Shown one piece after another: positions 1 to 12,356 of a stretch of DNA of 64,000 bases (positions are counted from its first letter, which is position 1; each line of letters starts with the position of its first letter). This stretch comes from Paguma larvata. Taxonomy: Eukaryota; Chordata; Mammalia; Carnivora; Viverridae. The stretch spans positions 126,718,414-126,782,413 of the forward strand of contig CM057824.1 of NCBI GenBank assembly GCA_030068075.1, in the 5' to 3' direction. Position numbers and translations under genes: made by a program. The notes under the pieces are model-generated. The model saw nothing but the letters and a program-made list of their open reading frames with translations, was not told the origin of the DNA and searched no databases.

Positions 1-870
1 CATTATCAAGATTTTTTTTTTCTGTCTTATCTTAAGAAATAAAGAAAACTTCAACTGTCTAGTTCTGTTAGTGGGGGAGATGTTTTGCTTTGTAACTTTG
101 TTTCTCTTTTATGCCTAATTTTGATTTTATAGCTTTATTGGTGCTTTAAGCCCTGGAAACTGATGTTTAGTTTATATTTAAATGTAGAAAAAATAATTTA
201 GGTTCACACTGTAGACTTGCAAACATTTTTTTTTCTCCTAAAAAGGGACTTCACTGTTCAAGATTGGGAAACACAACGTGAGAGCTAATAGGTGAAAATG
301 GCTCTCATTCTCCAAATATTGAAACGGTTCCTACTCTAAAAGGGTGGCATTGTATATTCAGAATCATAAAAGTCGTGGTTTTATCTATCTGGCAGTTTTG
401 TTTTTGTTTTTGGGAGCTTCTAACCTATTGTCCATATTATAGAATAGAGTACCAGAAAGACTGGGTAATTCGAATTATCAAGTTCATGGAATTAGTCAGT
501 GATAGATGGACTATAACTTTAGGGATAAATACATACAGTTAAGTATGACAAAGTCTTTCATAATAACTGCAAATTAATTATAAGAAGGGAATTGGGTCAA
601 ATCAGACTATATGCAATAATACTTAAAATAACTCTCAGTATTAGAAATAAAATGACATTTTGCTTGGTGTAGGCTTTCTTAAATTTTTCAATAAATGCAA
701 TTCTGAAATAGCCTCTATTAAGTACTTTTTCGTAGATATGTAATTATAATTAACAGCAAAAATTGACATTGATTTATTTTCATTAAAATATATCTTAAAT
801 ATTAAATACTGTTTTGAAATACTATTATTGTTATGTGATTCAAAGGAGAGTAGTTTATATGAAGAGTTTT
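1..870. other. Unique AT-rich non-coding DNA
   Basis: I see no repeat family, open frame or RNA gene here. The stretch is AT-rich, with short poly-T runs and no CpG clustering. It is left-flanking sequence of the first SINE. Confidence 0.6.
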
Positions 871-880
871 ACTTTAAACA

Positions 881-1097
881 TTTTTTCATGTTTATTTATT
901 TATTTTGAGAGAGAGACCGGGAGAGAGAGTGTGTGTGAGTAGGGGAGGGACAGAAAGAGAAGGAGAGCCAGAGAATCCTAAATAGGCTCTGTGCTATCTG
1001 TGTGGGGCCCAAAAAGGGGCTCGAATTCACAAACTGTGAGATCATGACCTGAGCCGAAGTCAGATGCTCAACTGACTGAGCCACCCAGGCGCCCCCA
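881..1097 (-). mobile_element. Carnivore tRNA-derived SINE, full length, minus strand
   Basis: Read on the minus strand it starts with the GGGGGCGCCTGGGTGGCTCAG head, carries the GATCTCACAG box-B side, the CT-rich block, and ends in AAATAAATAAACATG. On the plus strand this appears as TTTATTTATTTATTTTGAGAGAGAG at the left and CCACCCAGGCGCCCCC at the right. A weak target-site duplication may be ACTTTAAACAT (871-881) against ACTTTAACAT (1106-1115). The 62-codon minus frame inside it is a by-product of the SINE. Confidence 0.95.
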
Positions 1098-1164
1098 AAT
1101 TGTAGACTTTAACATGTGTAGTTTATTTTTTGTTTTGTTTTTTTAAGCAACACATATACTTCTC

Positions 1165-1311
1165 ATTTGACCCACTAATCTACCGATGTGGTGGGGGTTG
1201 GGAATGCCCAGGTCATACTTGCAGAGATTTGACTGGTTTTAGGTGAGGCTCAAGCACTTTTATTTATTAAATCTCCTGTGGTGAATGTGAATCCAACATT
1301 GAGAACCTCTG
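1165..1311 (+). mobile_element. hAT-Charlie type DNA transposon fossil (MER20/MER3-like)
   Basis: The right end reads CATTGAGAACCTCTG, close to the terminal inverted repeat of non-autonomous hAT-Charlie elements (GTTGAGAACCACTG). The interior has the pattern of a short non-coding MITE, including a GGGTTGGGAATGCCCAGG-like middle. The left end is too decayed to place exactly. The family name is uncertain between MER20, MER3 and relatives. It has no coding capacity. Confidence 0.45.
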
Positions 1312-1319
1312 CTCTAGCA

Positions 1320-4300
1320 CACATCAAAGTACTTTGGATATGGTAAGTTCTAGAAAATAGCTAATATCATTTTTTAACTGAATACATGTCTTTTTTGTAT
1401 TTATTCATTCACAAGTAATGAAGCTTGCACACACTGAAAAATCTCAAAGTGTATCAGTTATGCCAGAGGCACTCTAATAAAGAAAGTATTCTCCAACTAA
1501 TTTTATGCTAAATGTAGATATGCCACAGGCCTTTAGGCAAACATCTTGACTAAGACACATCATAAAACCAAATCTACATTGTAAGTTACAGTCCATGATG
1601 AAGGAAGATTGACCAAAATTGATGAAGATTGATCAGTTTAAAGTATGAAAAGGCAAATTTTTCATTTTCTTTATGGTTAAAAGACCTATTTTTCTGAAAA
1701 GCTTAATTTTATAAGATATGTCACAATACAAGGCATTTTTATGTGTATAACATATGAGCATTGACTAACATCTTTCTTTGTCTTTGCACATGGACTTTAA
1801 TGTTCACATCCTCAGATCTTCCTTTTTGTGTCAAACTTACTCCTCTGAACACCAGTTTATGAATGAAATTTTACAGAAATTTATTATAGTTTTGCTTTAA
1901 CAGTTAAATGTTGGTAGCATCACTTTTTAGTCTGTGTAGCGATATTTGTTTAATTAATTAGAAATAATACTAACTGACCATTTAGTTCAATTTTCCTGTT
2001 GCGAAAATGAGTGGATAACAGAAAAAAACTAATGTGTTGGCACTGTTGGGTAAAATTGTAGGTCTCAAAAATGGCACATAATTGAGGAGAGGATGTGGTC
2101 AAATTTGTGTCTAAAAGGCAAAGTTTAGGTAAGAGGGATTTTACATATTTTGTTTTAGTCCTTTGGGCATAACCTTGATACATTTGACCTTTTGGAATTT
2201 ACATAGTTTGTGAGTCAGAATCTTCTAAGTTATTCTGTAGTTAAGATATTCCACATTTTATTGGTTTATATCAATAAAGTCTTTTCACTCACGCTATGGA
2301 ACAAGGCCAGTGCGTGTTTCCGTTCTGAGGAGCCCAGGCTGATGGAAGACCATCTTGAGTGATGTGGTGGAGAAAGGGGCGCCAGTGAATGTCCACTGAC
2401 TTTTAAAGCATCATGTCTGCTCACATTTCATTGGCCAACACAAGTCATATGGACATATGTAACACAAAAGCGGTGAGAAGGTACATCCCAACTCTGTGTC
2501 TGGGAAGGAGGAGAATTAGAGTATTTCTACACAAGTCCTAGTGAGAACCACAGTCATCTGCTGCTGGATAAGATATTTTTAGGAGTGAATAATTGATGGT
2601 CCTGGATGATAATATATGTTTTCTTTCTCATCATAAATCTGTATTGTAAGGAAAGTAGAATATTATTGCTGCTCCTTTCAGATAGAGAAGCTGAGAATCC
2701 GAACACCTGCACAGCGTCACTATACACCCACAGGGGAATCAGGTTTATTATACTTTCACAGCGTAATTGTTTCTCCTGTATTTCATTGATGGGAAACCTG
2801 TACTGTGTTCTGCTACTTTCTGTACTCTCTCTGGTCTTTTTGCATAACTGCTACCTTATTTTATAGTCAAATATAGAGCCAATTTCTAATAAACATGCAT
2901 TCTTAAGTTTAAAAGTATGAATTTCTATGGATTACTATCTGTCTCCTGTATTTTCCTTTATATAGTTTTTTAGCATCAAAAACTATCTGAACCTTTTACC
3001 CCATCTTTAGATTTTCACTAAAAAATTATCTAATATTAAGTAGAAAAACAAAGCAAAGCATTGACACCAGAGTGCCACTGTTATATCACTGGGAATGTTG
3101 TTTCTTAGGAAGATTTAATTTTGGTTGAAATCCCAAAGTTTCAAGCAGCAGCGCAAAGAAACGTGAACAATCTGCTGATAGAATTTCTGAAGGGATAGGA
3201 GGGAAGAATTTTCAATATGCAAAGCTCAGCTACTGCAGAAAGTTATTTAATGTAATTATACTGCACTGGAATATTGGTATTTATTTATTTTATCTTAATA
3301 GGAATAAGTCAGAAGACCTAATGAATCAAATATGATTTATAATTATTCTTTGGTGCAAGGCTCTGAGCGTGGACCTTTAAAATTCAGAGATAATATGTAA
3401 AAGCCTATGGAAACAAATATTGTTAGATAGATTCATCATGTATCAGGTTTTTCAAGTTCATTTTCTGTAACTTAGCAAAGAAACTGTCAAATGAGAGGTG
3501 AATCAAGTTTTCCCTTAAGAACAGTGTGCTTCAAAACTACAAATTGGGCTACCAAACTTTTTATTTCAAGTGTTTGACGTTTTGGAACATGTGGATTCCA
3601 TTCTATTTTCTTCATTAAGAACTCCATTTAATAAAGCGCTTTATTATGATAATATAGTGTTTGAAATTCAGTGGAAAAAAGTTTTTCATCAAGGTGAGGT
3701 AGTAACAAGACATAATCTTCATCGTTTGATGCACAAATGCAGTTTATTGATACGTGATTCTGTTGCTAAAATAGTAGAAGTGTTAGAGGGCCCCCCACCC
3801 TCTCCCCTTTGGAAATATAACAGCCATGATTTCTAAAACAAAGTCCCAGCCATTTTGTGCTCAGGAATCTGACGTGACACAATGGTGGAACTAAATCATG
3901 ATGAATGGTTTAGCTCCATTTCCTCTTCCTTCTCTCTGTGCCTGGGATTCTTGTACCTATATCCCTTTCTTGGACTTATCTCTGAAGTCTGTGGGAGATA
4001 ACTTCCTCCCAGGGCTAGCCAGCAGGGGGGCCCATGTTTCCTTGTTTGGGAGCTGCAGGGTATTTGTTCTACCCTGTTTACAGCCCGTGGGGGGGGCGCC
4101 TTTCTCTTCCTCACAGCTCTCCTTTTCATCAGCACAGAGGGAGATTCAAAATCAGAAATGATCTTAATTAAATGTTTTCTGTACAGAAACACCCATTCCA
4201 CAACCTTGGTCTTTTGAAGTCTCTGGGAGGTGTCCCTCCCCACCTTCTGCCTTGGTGAGACTGCAGACAATAGACCTTATCACAAAAGACAAGGATAAAT

Positions 4301-6587
4301 ATTTATCAGAGCACAAAAGATGTTTAGAGGACCTACATTTATTTGCATTCATTATTGTGAATATGTTTAATCATGTGAAGTACTATCAAAATTCCTGACT
4401 GAAATATTTTCCTCTATAATATTTTCAAATAAAGTTATATCCCCCCTCAAAAAATTATAAGTGCATTTAAACATCCAGAATAAATATTTAGAGAATTTCC
4501 AAGAATATCTTATATTACAATAAGTTATCGTAATACCCATCTTTTAGAGGAACTTGTAGGTTTCTTAGCTTTATAATGTAAACATTTACAACTATGATCG
4601 TTTTTATACTTCTTAGTGTTGTAGAAATGGTATGGGGAATAATTGAAAATGTAACCAGATGTTGGTTGACATAATTAATACTGAATTTTTTTCTTAAAAA
4701 TTAAGATAAAATTATGAATTTTAATTTTTCTATTTTAAAATTATACAGTTCGAGGTACCCATTTACATTGAAATGTAAACTCTACACTGTCTTCTATTTA
4801 ATTAATTAATTGATTTGTTTGTTTTTGGTGGTAAAGGGGTGGGATTATGAACAGTGGTGAAAGTTTATATTGGGTTAGTTGTGAAAAAATTTTATTATTC
4901 TATATAAAGAACATAGAAATAATTAGTGGGGTAGTACTTAATTAATAGATAATTTGCAAGTTTTAGTTGAATAGATGTTTTTTAAAAAATTACATAAGGC
5001 ACTTGAAATATTTGTTTAGATAGATATAAGAATTAGAATTTAGTGATTACTCTCATATTCTAAAACTCACATTTTCAAGAAACAGTCAAGAGAAACTAAA
5101 ATTTTGAGATAGAAAATATATAGTTATTGATTAAAGAATTTTATTAACATCATGAAATGGAAAAATCTACTGCCAAGAGAAATATTTTATTTAGGTTGAG
5201 ATACAACTTTTACTCAGATATAAATTATCATTTTTAATTATAAATACTCATAATTTTCATATGTTCACTTCCATGAAATAATTATTGATTGATTTAATAA
5301 TCACTATTAAGAAGCATACACTATTTCGAAGTAGAATTTTATGACAAATATGTTGTCTGTAACAATAAAGTCATCAGTTCAAGAATTGTGAGTAGATTTG
5401 CATGATTTTTCTTACAGTGTTTGAACTTTTCTTAAGGTTAAGTACTTTTTCCTTTTTATAAGATAAAATGTAATAGAATAATAATTTGCTAAATCATGAA
5501 TTTTTAAGCTTGGATAGAATGACTTTGCAGAATTCAATTTTTTTTTATTGATGAACTAATTTTTTAAATACTGATTTAGTATTTACACAGTGACTGTGAT
5601 AAAAACTTCATGTACAGATATATGGTTCTGTGGATTGGGGTTTGTTTTTGTTCAGAAGGCATTGTTCTATGTGAATTAGACATGCTTATTATGTATTCTA
5701 ACTCAATGCCTATAAAGCCTACCTTTGTTTAATGCTCTGCTCCCTGAGGTTTTCTCAGGGACAAAGAAATAGAAAGTCACTTCTGTAAAAGAGACATTTT
5801 CTTAAAAGAATACACCAACTTTTGAAATGTTAGTGAAGAACTGGTATTTTAATGCCCTTTTTTTTAAATAAAAGAATTTTAAATTAAAGAATATCATGTT
5901 TTTCCCATCTTAAAAGCAGTTGCTGTCAAATTAAAATTAAATCTATTTGAATCTACATGTTTTACTATTGTAAAAGGAAATAAATAGTTATTACTGCATT
6001 TGGAGATTTTTTAAAATGTAGCTTCTCACTTAAAAGAACTTATTTTCATTCATAAGAAGTTGGTTATTCTATGTGCACGTATCTAATGGGCCTCATCTAA
6101 TGTCTTCTATCTCTTAAGGAAGTTCATATATAACAGATAAAGCATCCAAGAACACAAACCTAGTGAAAAACATGCCTTTGTTGAGATGGTTTCCCTCCAG
6201 TAACCTCAGAAATGTTGGCTAGTAATTTGAGTTTCAGCGATAAGATTCTGCTCCTGCCAGCAATGTTTCTGGCCATTTGATAGGCTGAGGGCTTTACAGG
6301 AACAACTTGCTGTTTATAGATAGCTTAGGTCTTAGGGGATGTTAATCCATCCCCAAGTTTATGTTCTATGTGCTTATTAACAAAAAAGACTTATTTTTAC
6401 TTTAAAAAGTAAAAAAAAATATTTTTAAATAACTTAAAATGTATTTTTTTAAAAAGATAAACTCTCCATTTTAGCCTTGTAAATTGTGTCTTCTATATCT
6501 CTTTGGTGTTGCTAAATAACTAAAATTTGCTTTTACTTTTCCTGATAGAAATCTGTAATTTTCTTAAACTTTTGCTCTGTTAACTAA
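1320..6587. other. Unique AT-rich non-coding DNA
   Basis: I recognise no repeat family with confidence and no exon. About 2680-2760 has a faint MIR-like look (CAGATAGAGAAGCTGAGAAT) that I would not call. The segment 3840-4160 is more GC-rich than its surroundings and holds a CTCF-like motif (listed separately). The 60-124 codon frames at 3570-4352 overlap on both strands and resemble no protein I know. Confidence 0.55.
4019..4032 (+). promoter_or_regulatory. Candidate CTCF-binding core motif, forward
   Basis: The plus strand reads CCAGCAGGGGGGCC, one G longer than the classic CCAGCAGGGGGCGC core. The extra G would lower the match. It sits in a locally GC-rich patch with CpGs nearby. This is a motif match only; occupancy cannot be read from sequence. 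Confidence 0.25.
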
Positions 6588-6817
6588 GATTTTTATGGTT
6601 TCAAGGCCTCACATTTAGGTCTTTAATCCATTTTGAGTTTCTTGTTGTGCATGGTGTAAGAACGTGGTCCAGTTTCATTATTTTGCATGTAGCTGTCCAG
6701 TTTTCCCAACACCATTTGTTGATGATTCTGTATTCTTGCCCCTTTGGTTGAAGATTAATTGACTATATATAAATGTTGATTCTTTTAATTTTTATTTTGA
6801 AAATAATTAAAAGTAAA
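6588..6817 (-). repeat. Duplicated L1 5' junction, left copy
   Basis: This 230-base segment matches 8425-8648 in direct orientation. It contains about 180 bases of minus-strand L1 ORF2 (the TTTAATCCATTTTGAGTTT and TTTTGCATGTAGCTGTCCAG landmarks), then the L1 5' truncation point, then the same non-L1 sequence that follows the L1 at 8601 (TGATTCTTTTAATTTTTATTT). Both copies share the same shortened L1 stretch around TGTATTCTTGCCCCTTTGG. It has no poly-A tail or target-site duplication of its own, so it was not inserted by retrotransposition. Confidence 0.85.
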
Positions 6818-7250
6818 GGTCATTAAGATATGATGCTTCAAAAATAAAACTTCTGAAATATAAAACTTCTTCAGTTACTTGTAAAAGTTTGTTTCTATGC
6901 ACTTATTTTTTGTTATTGATAATTTTGTAGAAATAATTGATGGCTAAAATATATATTTAGTCAAATAAAGACATTAGGTAAGAAGAAAAATGAGAATAGC
7001 CACAAACTAAACACTGGCTCATCTGAGCTGCATTGCCCAGGAAAGAATTTGAGTTGCCGCTAACTAGATACATAAACTGTATACCTGTTATTTTAACCCT
7101 TTGGGGGTCTCAAATATAGCATCTGAAAGTAAGAGAGAGGATTGGATAAAGAAAGTCTCGGTATCAGTTTTTAATTCCAGATGACAAGCTACAACATTAT
7201 AGAGAACTTTAAAATGTTTTTACTAATTAGATTGGCATGAGAATATACAT
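6818..7250. other. Unique spacer between duplicated L1 junction and L1 insertion
   Basis: AT-rich single-copy sequence left of the L1 target site. I see no gene or repeat. Confidence 0.6.
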
Positions 7251-8617
7251 TAAACATTGATTCCTTTTTTTGTTTTGTTTTGTTTTAATTCCAGTATACT
7301 TAACATACAGTGTTATATTAGTTTCCGGTGTACAATATAGTGATTCAGGAGTTCTGTACATTACCTATTGCTCTTCACAATAAGTATACTCTTAAATCCT
7401 TTGCCCAATTTTACCCATCCTCCTCTCCCCCTCCCCTCTGGTAACCATCTGTTTGTTCTGTATATATAAGAGCTTGGTTTTTTTTCTTTCTTTCTTTCTT
7501 TTTGTCTCTTTTTTCTTGTTCATTTGTTTTGTTTCTTAAATTCCATATCTGAGTGAAGTCATAGAGTATTTCTCTTTCTCTGACTTCTTTCACTTAGTAT
7601 TTTTCTCTTTAGATCCATCTATGTTGTTGCAAATGGCAAGGTATCATTCCTTTTATGGCTGAGTAATATTCCGTTGAATATCTATGCCACATCTTCTTTA
7701 ACCATTCATCTATTGATGGTCATTTGCATAGCTACTGTAATTTGTCTATTGTAAATAATGGTGCAAGAAACATAGGGTTGCATGTATCTTTTTGACTTAG
7801 TGTTTCTTTATTCTTTGGGTAAAATACTTGTAGTGGAATTACCGAATCATATGAAAATTCTGTTTTTAATTTTTTGAAGAACCTCCATACTGTTTTCCAC
7901 AATGGCTGCACTAGTTCCCACCAACAGTGCATAAGGGTTCCGTTTTCTCCACATCCTCACTAACACTTGTTGTTTCTTATGCTTTTGATTTTACAAAATC
8001 CAAGACAGCATGAGGTGATATCTCATTGTGGTTTGATTTGTATTTCTCTGGTGATTAGTGATGTTGAGCATCTTCTCATGTGTCTGTTGTCCATCTGTAG
8101 GTCTTCTTTGGAGAAATGTCTGTTGATGTCTTCTGCCAATTTTTTAATTGGATTATTTAGTTTTTTTTTTGTTGTTGTACTGTATTCTTTGTATATTTTG
8201 GATGCTAACCTTTTACTGGATATGTTGTTTGTGAATATCTTATGCTATTCATTAGGTTGTCTTTTAACTTTGTTGATTGTTTTCTTTACTATGCAGAAGC
8301 TTTTTATTTTGATGTACTCCTAATAGTTTATTTTAGCTTTGGTTTCCCTTGCCTCAAGAGATATATCTAGAAAAATGTTGCTATGGCAGATGTCAGAGAA
8401 ATTACTGCCTGTGTTTTCTTTTAGGATTTTTATGGTTTCAGGCCTCACATTTAGGTCTTTAATCCATTTTGAGTTTATTTTTGTGTATGGTGTAAGAACG
8501 TGGTCTAGTTTCATTATTTTGCATGTAGCTGTTCGGTTTTCCCAACATTTGTTGATGAAACTGTATTCTTGCCCCTTTGGTTGAAGATTAATTGACTATA
8601 TAAACACTGATTCTTTT
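7251..8617 (-). mobile_element. LINE-1 3' end, 5'-truncated, minus strand
   Basis: The minus strand encodes the broken C-terminal part of L1 ORF2 (for example [17 protein letters not shown] near 7870-7910 and YPKNKETLSQKDTCNPMF next to it), followed by the carnivore L1 3' UTR and a T-rich tail at 7263-7285. Frameshifts and stops break the frame throughout, so it makes no protein. A target-site duplication flanks it: TAAACATTGATTCCTTT (7251-7267) and TAAACACTGATTCTTTT (8601-8617), 15 of 17 matching. The insertion therefore runs from about 7268 to 8600. L1 normally encodes an RNA-binding ORF1 and an endonuclease/reverse transcriptase ORF2; only the ORF2 tail remains. Confidence 0.93.
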
Positions 8618-8648
8618 AATTTTTATTTAGAAAATAACTAAAAGTAAA
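8425..8648 (-). repeat. Duplicated L1 5' junction, right (parental) copy
   Basis: This is the 5' truncated end of the L1 plus its target-site duplication and about 30 bases of flank, matching 6588-6817. The target-site duplication context shows this is the original location and the left copy the derived one. Confidence 0.85.
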
Positions 8649-10839
8649 CTCTGAAGGATTTGTTAATCTCACAATTTATAAAGCTTTGGTGTTTTGAGTT
8701 TTAAGTAAATAAAATGTGGAAATCTCCCATGTTATTAATTATGTCATGATGGTGTAGCTTTAAATGCTATGGCAGTCCATTCCAGATTAGGACAAAATTA
8801 TTTTCAACCATATTCTGATTGTTTCACTAAATAATCATAGCAAAATTCATCTTATAGCAATCTTAAAAGGTTAAGCTTAGTCTAGTTGTTCTTTTCAAGG
8901 ATAAAATAATCTTACTATTACTATTACTTAGAAACAATTAATGTTTTTACCTGGAAAGATTACTATTAATTTGAATTAATAGAAATGTATTTATGTTGTT
9001 TTTTCTATAATGCCATTACTTTCTTTAAAATGTACCACTTTGTGACAACTCTCAGAAAAAGGATATGGTTAATGGTATATGTAATGTATTAAGGCACTGT
9101 TTCAAGGTTGATTCAAGAATAATTGAACACACAGCAGGAATTTCTTATATCTTATTGATGTGTAAGCTAGTTGGTGAAGACTTAAGGTATAATTTAGTTA
9201 ACACCATTAAGAATTTGGATATATAGTCAAACTTGTTTTAAGGCAATATAATGTATTTGATATCATATGATTTTCTGAGGGATTTGTCATAACATTGGGC
9301 TGGGTGGAAAGATCTGAAGAAAATACTGCTTTTTACCACGAGATAAGGTTTTACATCTAGACTATAGGGATGTGAAAGTGGGCTATAAATATATCACAGA
9401 GAAAATAGTTGTGATGGAGTGACTTTTTAAAAATGTTCTAATTCCCCACTAGAAGTTCTATATCTAACATTATTATCTTTTGTCACTTGTAAATATCTTG
9501 AGTTGCCTTCTTATTGGTCCCTTTAAATATTATTCATCATTAATTTCCTACAATGAAATTTAATGTACCTAATCTATCCTTATAGTTCCATTCTGTGGGG
9601 TTTTCCAAAACAAACAGTCCTTCTAATCACATTTAGAGTTTGCCTCTCTTTCAATTTACTTTTATGTTATCTTTTAGTATAAAAGTTTAGTATGAATATT
9701 AATGCTATCAAGTTAACACACAGCATATCTATTCATCTTTATTTTTTTTATCTATCACTTGCTCTATTTAGATGAACATCATATAATCAAAAATATCAAT
9801 ATATTGTCTGTATAACAATGTTCCTATGTTGAAACACTTAGCATAATGCCATGCTGTACAAATCCTATAATGCCATGCTCTACAAATTCAAAAGTAGAAT
9901 AGATCTATATCTAATCTTAATGGTAAGTCTCAATCAATAATGTATGACTATTTGAACTGATGCATTGAATAAATAAAGGTATTTTCTGGAGAGTTCAGCC
10001 AGTTGGTTGGGAATTAGTCGTAACTCCATGATTTCTTATTAAAAAAAACTGAAAGTGCTCTGGTAATCTGGTAATTTTAAAAAGTGTTATCATTTTTGAT
10101 ACAGCTAAGATTAACCATTTTTTCCATGATTTTTAAATGGTGTGCCATTTTTTTCATGTTTTCCAGTATTTATTTTATATGCTTTATACATAATTGTTAG
10201 AAATTTTGTTTTTCTTTATCAGTCTTATAGTGTCTTTAATGTTTATGCACAATTTACAGCAACATGTGGAATGAAATGTCTTTGCTTTGTCCTTTCTATT
10301 TAAGATGATTTACCTCAAGCAAGCTTTACATTATTAGTGATATTAAATTTCATTAAATAGAAATTTTTTTTATTTTCCAGTTATCTCACTCATTATACAA
10401 TGTTACTGTTGTTCTTGCCCTCACTTAAGCCAAGTGATTTATACTGGATATAATTGTCTTAAAAAAAAATCTATGGATTTAAAGAGCAATATCACAAAGG
10501 ACTTTGTCTCATTATGCCACAGTATATTATGGATGAAAATATCTCACATATGATAATGTAGTAGGCCCCTACTTCCTAGGGACATTAGCATTAAAATTAA
10601 ATATGGAAGAAATTGATTTTGAGTGTTTGATGTGAGTTCCAAGGTTTACACTGAGCATTTTAAGCTATTGCTAGAAGTCACCTCCAAATTGTAAATCAAG
10701 ACATTTAGGATTGTACTGTGTTCACTATGGTAAAGGATCTTGAATAAAAGTGAGTACAAGGATCACCAGAATAAATTATTTTAAGTTAGAATCCTGAGTC
10801 TGACTCTCAGAAATTGAGATTTCTAAATAAGTTATTTTT
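8649..10839. other. Unique AT-rich non-coding DNA
   Basis: I see no gene. A small tandem duplication of period 24 lies at 9843-9889 (TAATGCCATGCTgTACAAAT twice, one change). No other repeat family is recognisable. Confidence 0.55.
9843..9889 (+). repeat. Two-copy tandem duplication, period 24
   Basis: ATAATGCCATGCTGTACAAA is followed 24 bases later by ATAATGCCATGCTCTACAAA. There are two copies with one substitution in the shared core. Confidence 0.8.
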
Positions 10840-10950
10840 TTAAAGATTTTATTTTATTTTTTAAGTAATCTCTACACTTAACATAGGGCTCAAACTTACA
10901 GCCCTGGTTCAGGAGTCACATGCTCTACTGACTGAACCAGCCAGCTGCCC
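10840..10950 (-). mobile_element. Older carnivore SINE, short subfamily, minus strand
   Basis: The plus strand runs TTTTAAAGATTTTATTTTATTTT at the left to ACTGACTGAACCAGCCAGCTGCCC at the right, which is the older carnivore SINE form without a long CT block. It is diverged from the younger copies, and no clear target-site duplication is visible. Confidence 0.8.
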
Positions 10951-11051
10951 ATCTTTTGAATTTACACATCTTAGGAACAACACCAAGTGATTCTAATATA
11001 GGTAATCCACGGATCATATTATTTAAAATATTGTTTAAACCATACATTTTT

Positions 11052-11280
11052 TGGCATATAAATTTTTTAAGTGTTTATTTTTGAGAGAGATGGGGAGAGA
11101 GAACAGGGGAGGGATGGAGAGAGGGGGAGACACAGAATCTGAAGCAGGCTCCAGGCTCTGAGCTTTCAGCATGGAGCCTGATGTGGGACTAGAACCCAGG
11201 AACCGTGAGATCATGACCTGAGCTGAAGTCGAATGCTTAACTGATTGAGCCACCCAAGCACCCCGGCATGTAATTTTTTA
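11052..11280 (-). mobile_element. Carnivore SINE, full length, minus strand, with target-site duplication
   Basis: The body runs from GTGTTTATTTTTGAGAGAG (about 11070) to GAGCCACCCAAGCACCCC (11264). It is flanked by GGCATATAAATTTTTTA on the left and GGCATGTAATTTTTTA on the right, a good target-site duplication that defines the insertion. The minus-strand open frame inside it is SINE-derived. Confidence 0.95.
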
Positions 11281-12200
11281 TTACCACAAATTTGCATCTT
11301 TTAATTAGAAAAATACCACATAAAGAAACTCTAAACTCTCACCAAATCACATATTATCTCTTAAGGAATAACATCTTCAAAAACAGATTTAATGACTGCT
11401 GTGTTCTTGAACTTGACCACCTATATTTCTGTCAGCAATTTTTGCCATTCTCCGTTACTGTTTTAGGATGTACTACTGTAGATTTTCTGAGGTGGTTCAG
11501 ATTTTAATCGTGCTTTTCTTTCGATACCATAAATAATAGAAGTGTCACAGCAATTTTAGCTACTTTTAGAATCTAGACTGTATCTCCCAGACTCCCACTC
11601 ATAAATTTTTTTTCTTCAGGAAAATTGTCCCTTTGTGGTTCATAAATTATGGTTGCAATAGCTACAAGTAAGCTACTATAGCAGCATGATATTTGGAACT
11701 TAAAGATCCTCATTGGTAACCAGAACTTTATGACAAAGATTCAGGATCTGACAGCTGGACAACAGTAACAACAACAACAAAAAAACCCAAACAAACAAAC
11801 AAAAAACAATGATAGAAACTTATATCCCTTGATAATAAAAGTTTTTCTGATAGGAAACTTAAAAAAAAATCCTCACAGTTTAGATAAGCATACTGCGATG
11901 CTTATGGATAAAAACAATGTGATATATGGAACTGCTTCAAAATGACCTGGGTAGGTCGGGGGCGGGAAGTATATGGGGTAGAAATGAAACAGAACCGGTC
12001 ACGAAATGATTAGTGTTGAAAATGGGTGATGGGTACGTGGGAATTCATTTCATTATGCTATTTATGTATTTCTGTGTAGGTTTAGAACCTTCCATAATAA
12101 AACTTTTTTTTTTAATTAAAAAATATGCGTTAGAAAACATTGGTCAACATTGCCTACATTGTCTGAATATAGGCAGTGCGGTGTTGTCAATCAGGAAACA
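11281..12200. other. Unique non-coding DNA with A-rich CAA repeat
   Basis: Single-copy AT-rich sequence. It holds a simple AAC/AAAC-rich tract at 11761-11810. No gene is recognisable. Confidence 0.55.
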
Positions 12201-12202
12201 GT

Positions 12203-12290
12203 CTTCTTTCTTCTCCTTCTTTCTTTCCTTTCTTTCTCTCTTTCTTTCCTTTCTCTCTCCCTCCCTCCCTCCCTCCCTCCTTCCCTCCCT

Positions 12291-12354
<64 letters not shown>

Positions 12355-12356
12355 TC
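12203..12356 (+). repeat. Polypyrimidine microsatellite (CTTT/CTCC/TTTC)n
   Basis: About 150 bases of almost pure pyrimidine on the plus strand: mixed TTCTTTCC, then (CTCC)n around 12256-12290, then an uninterrupted (TTTC)n to 12356. Three frames stay open through it and give Ser/Phe/Leu-rich pseudo-proteins, which are artefacts. Its purine-rich complement could form triplex DNA. Confidence 0.97.

Noticed and set aside
3570..3836. 88-codon plus-strand frame that looks protein-like
   Set aside because: No recognised family, no upstream promoter or splice context, and it lies in AT-rich unique DNA. Left as a chance frame.
7732..8584. Frames with reverse-transcriptase-tail similarity
   Set aside because: They are broken pieces of L1 ORF2 or its antisense; the element is truncated and full of indels.
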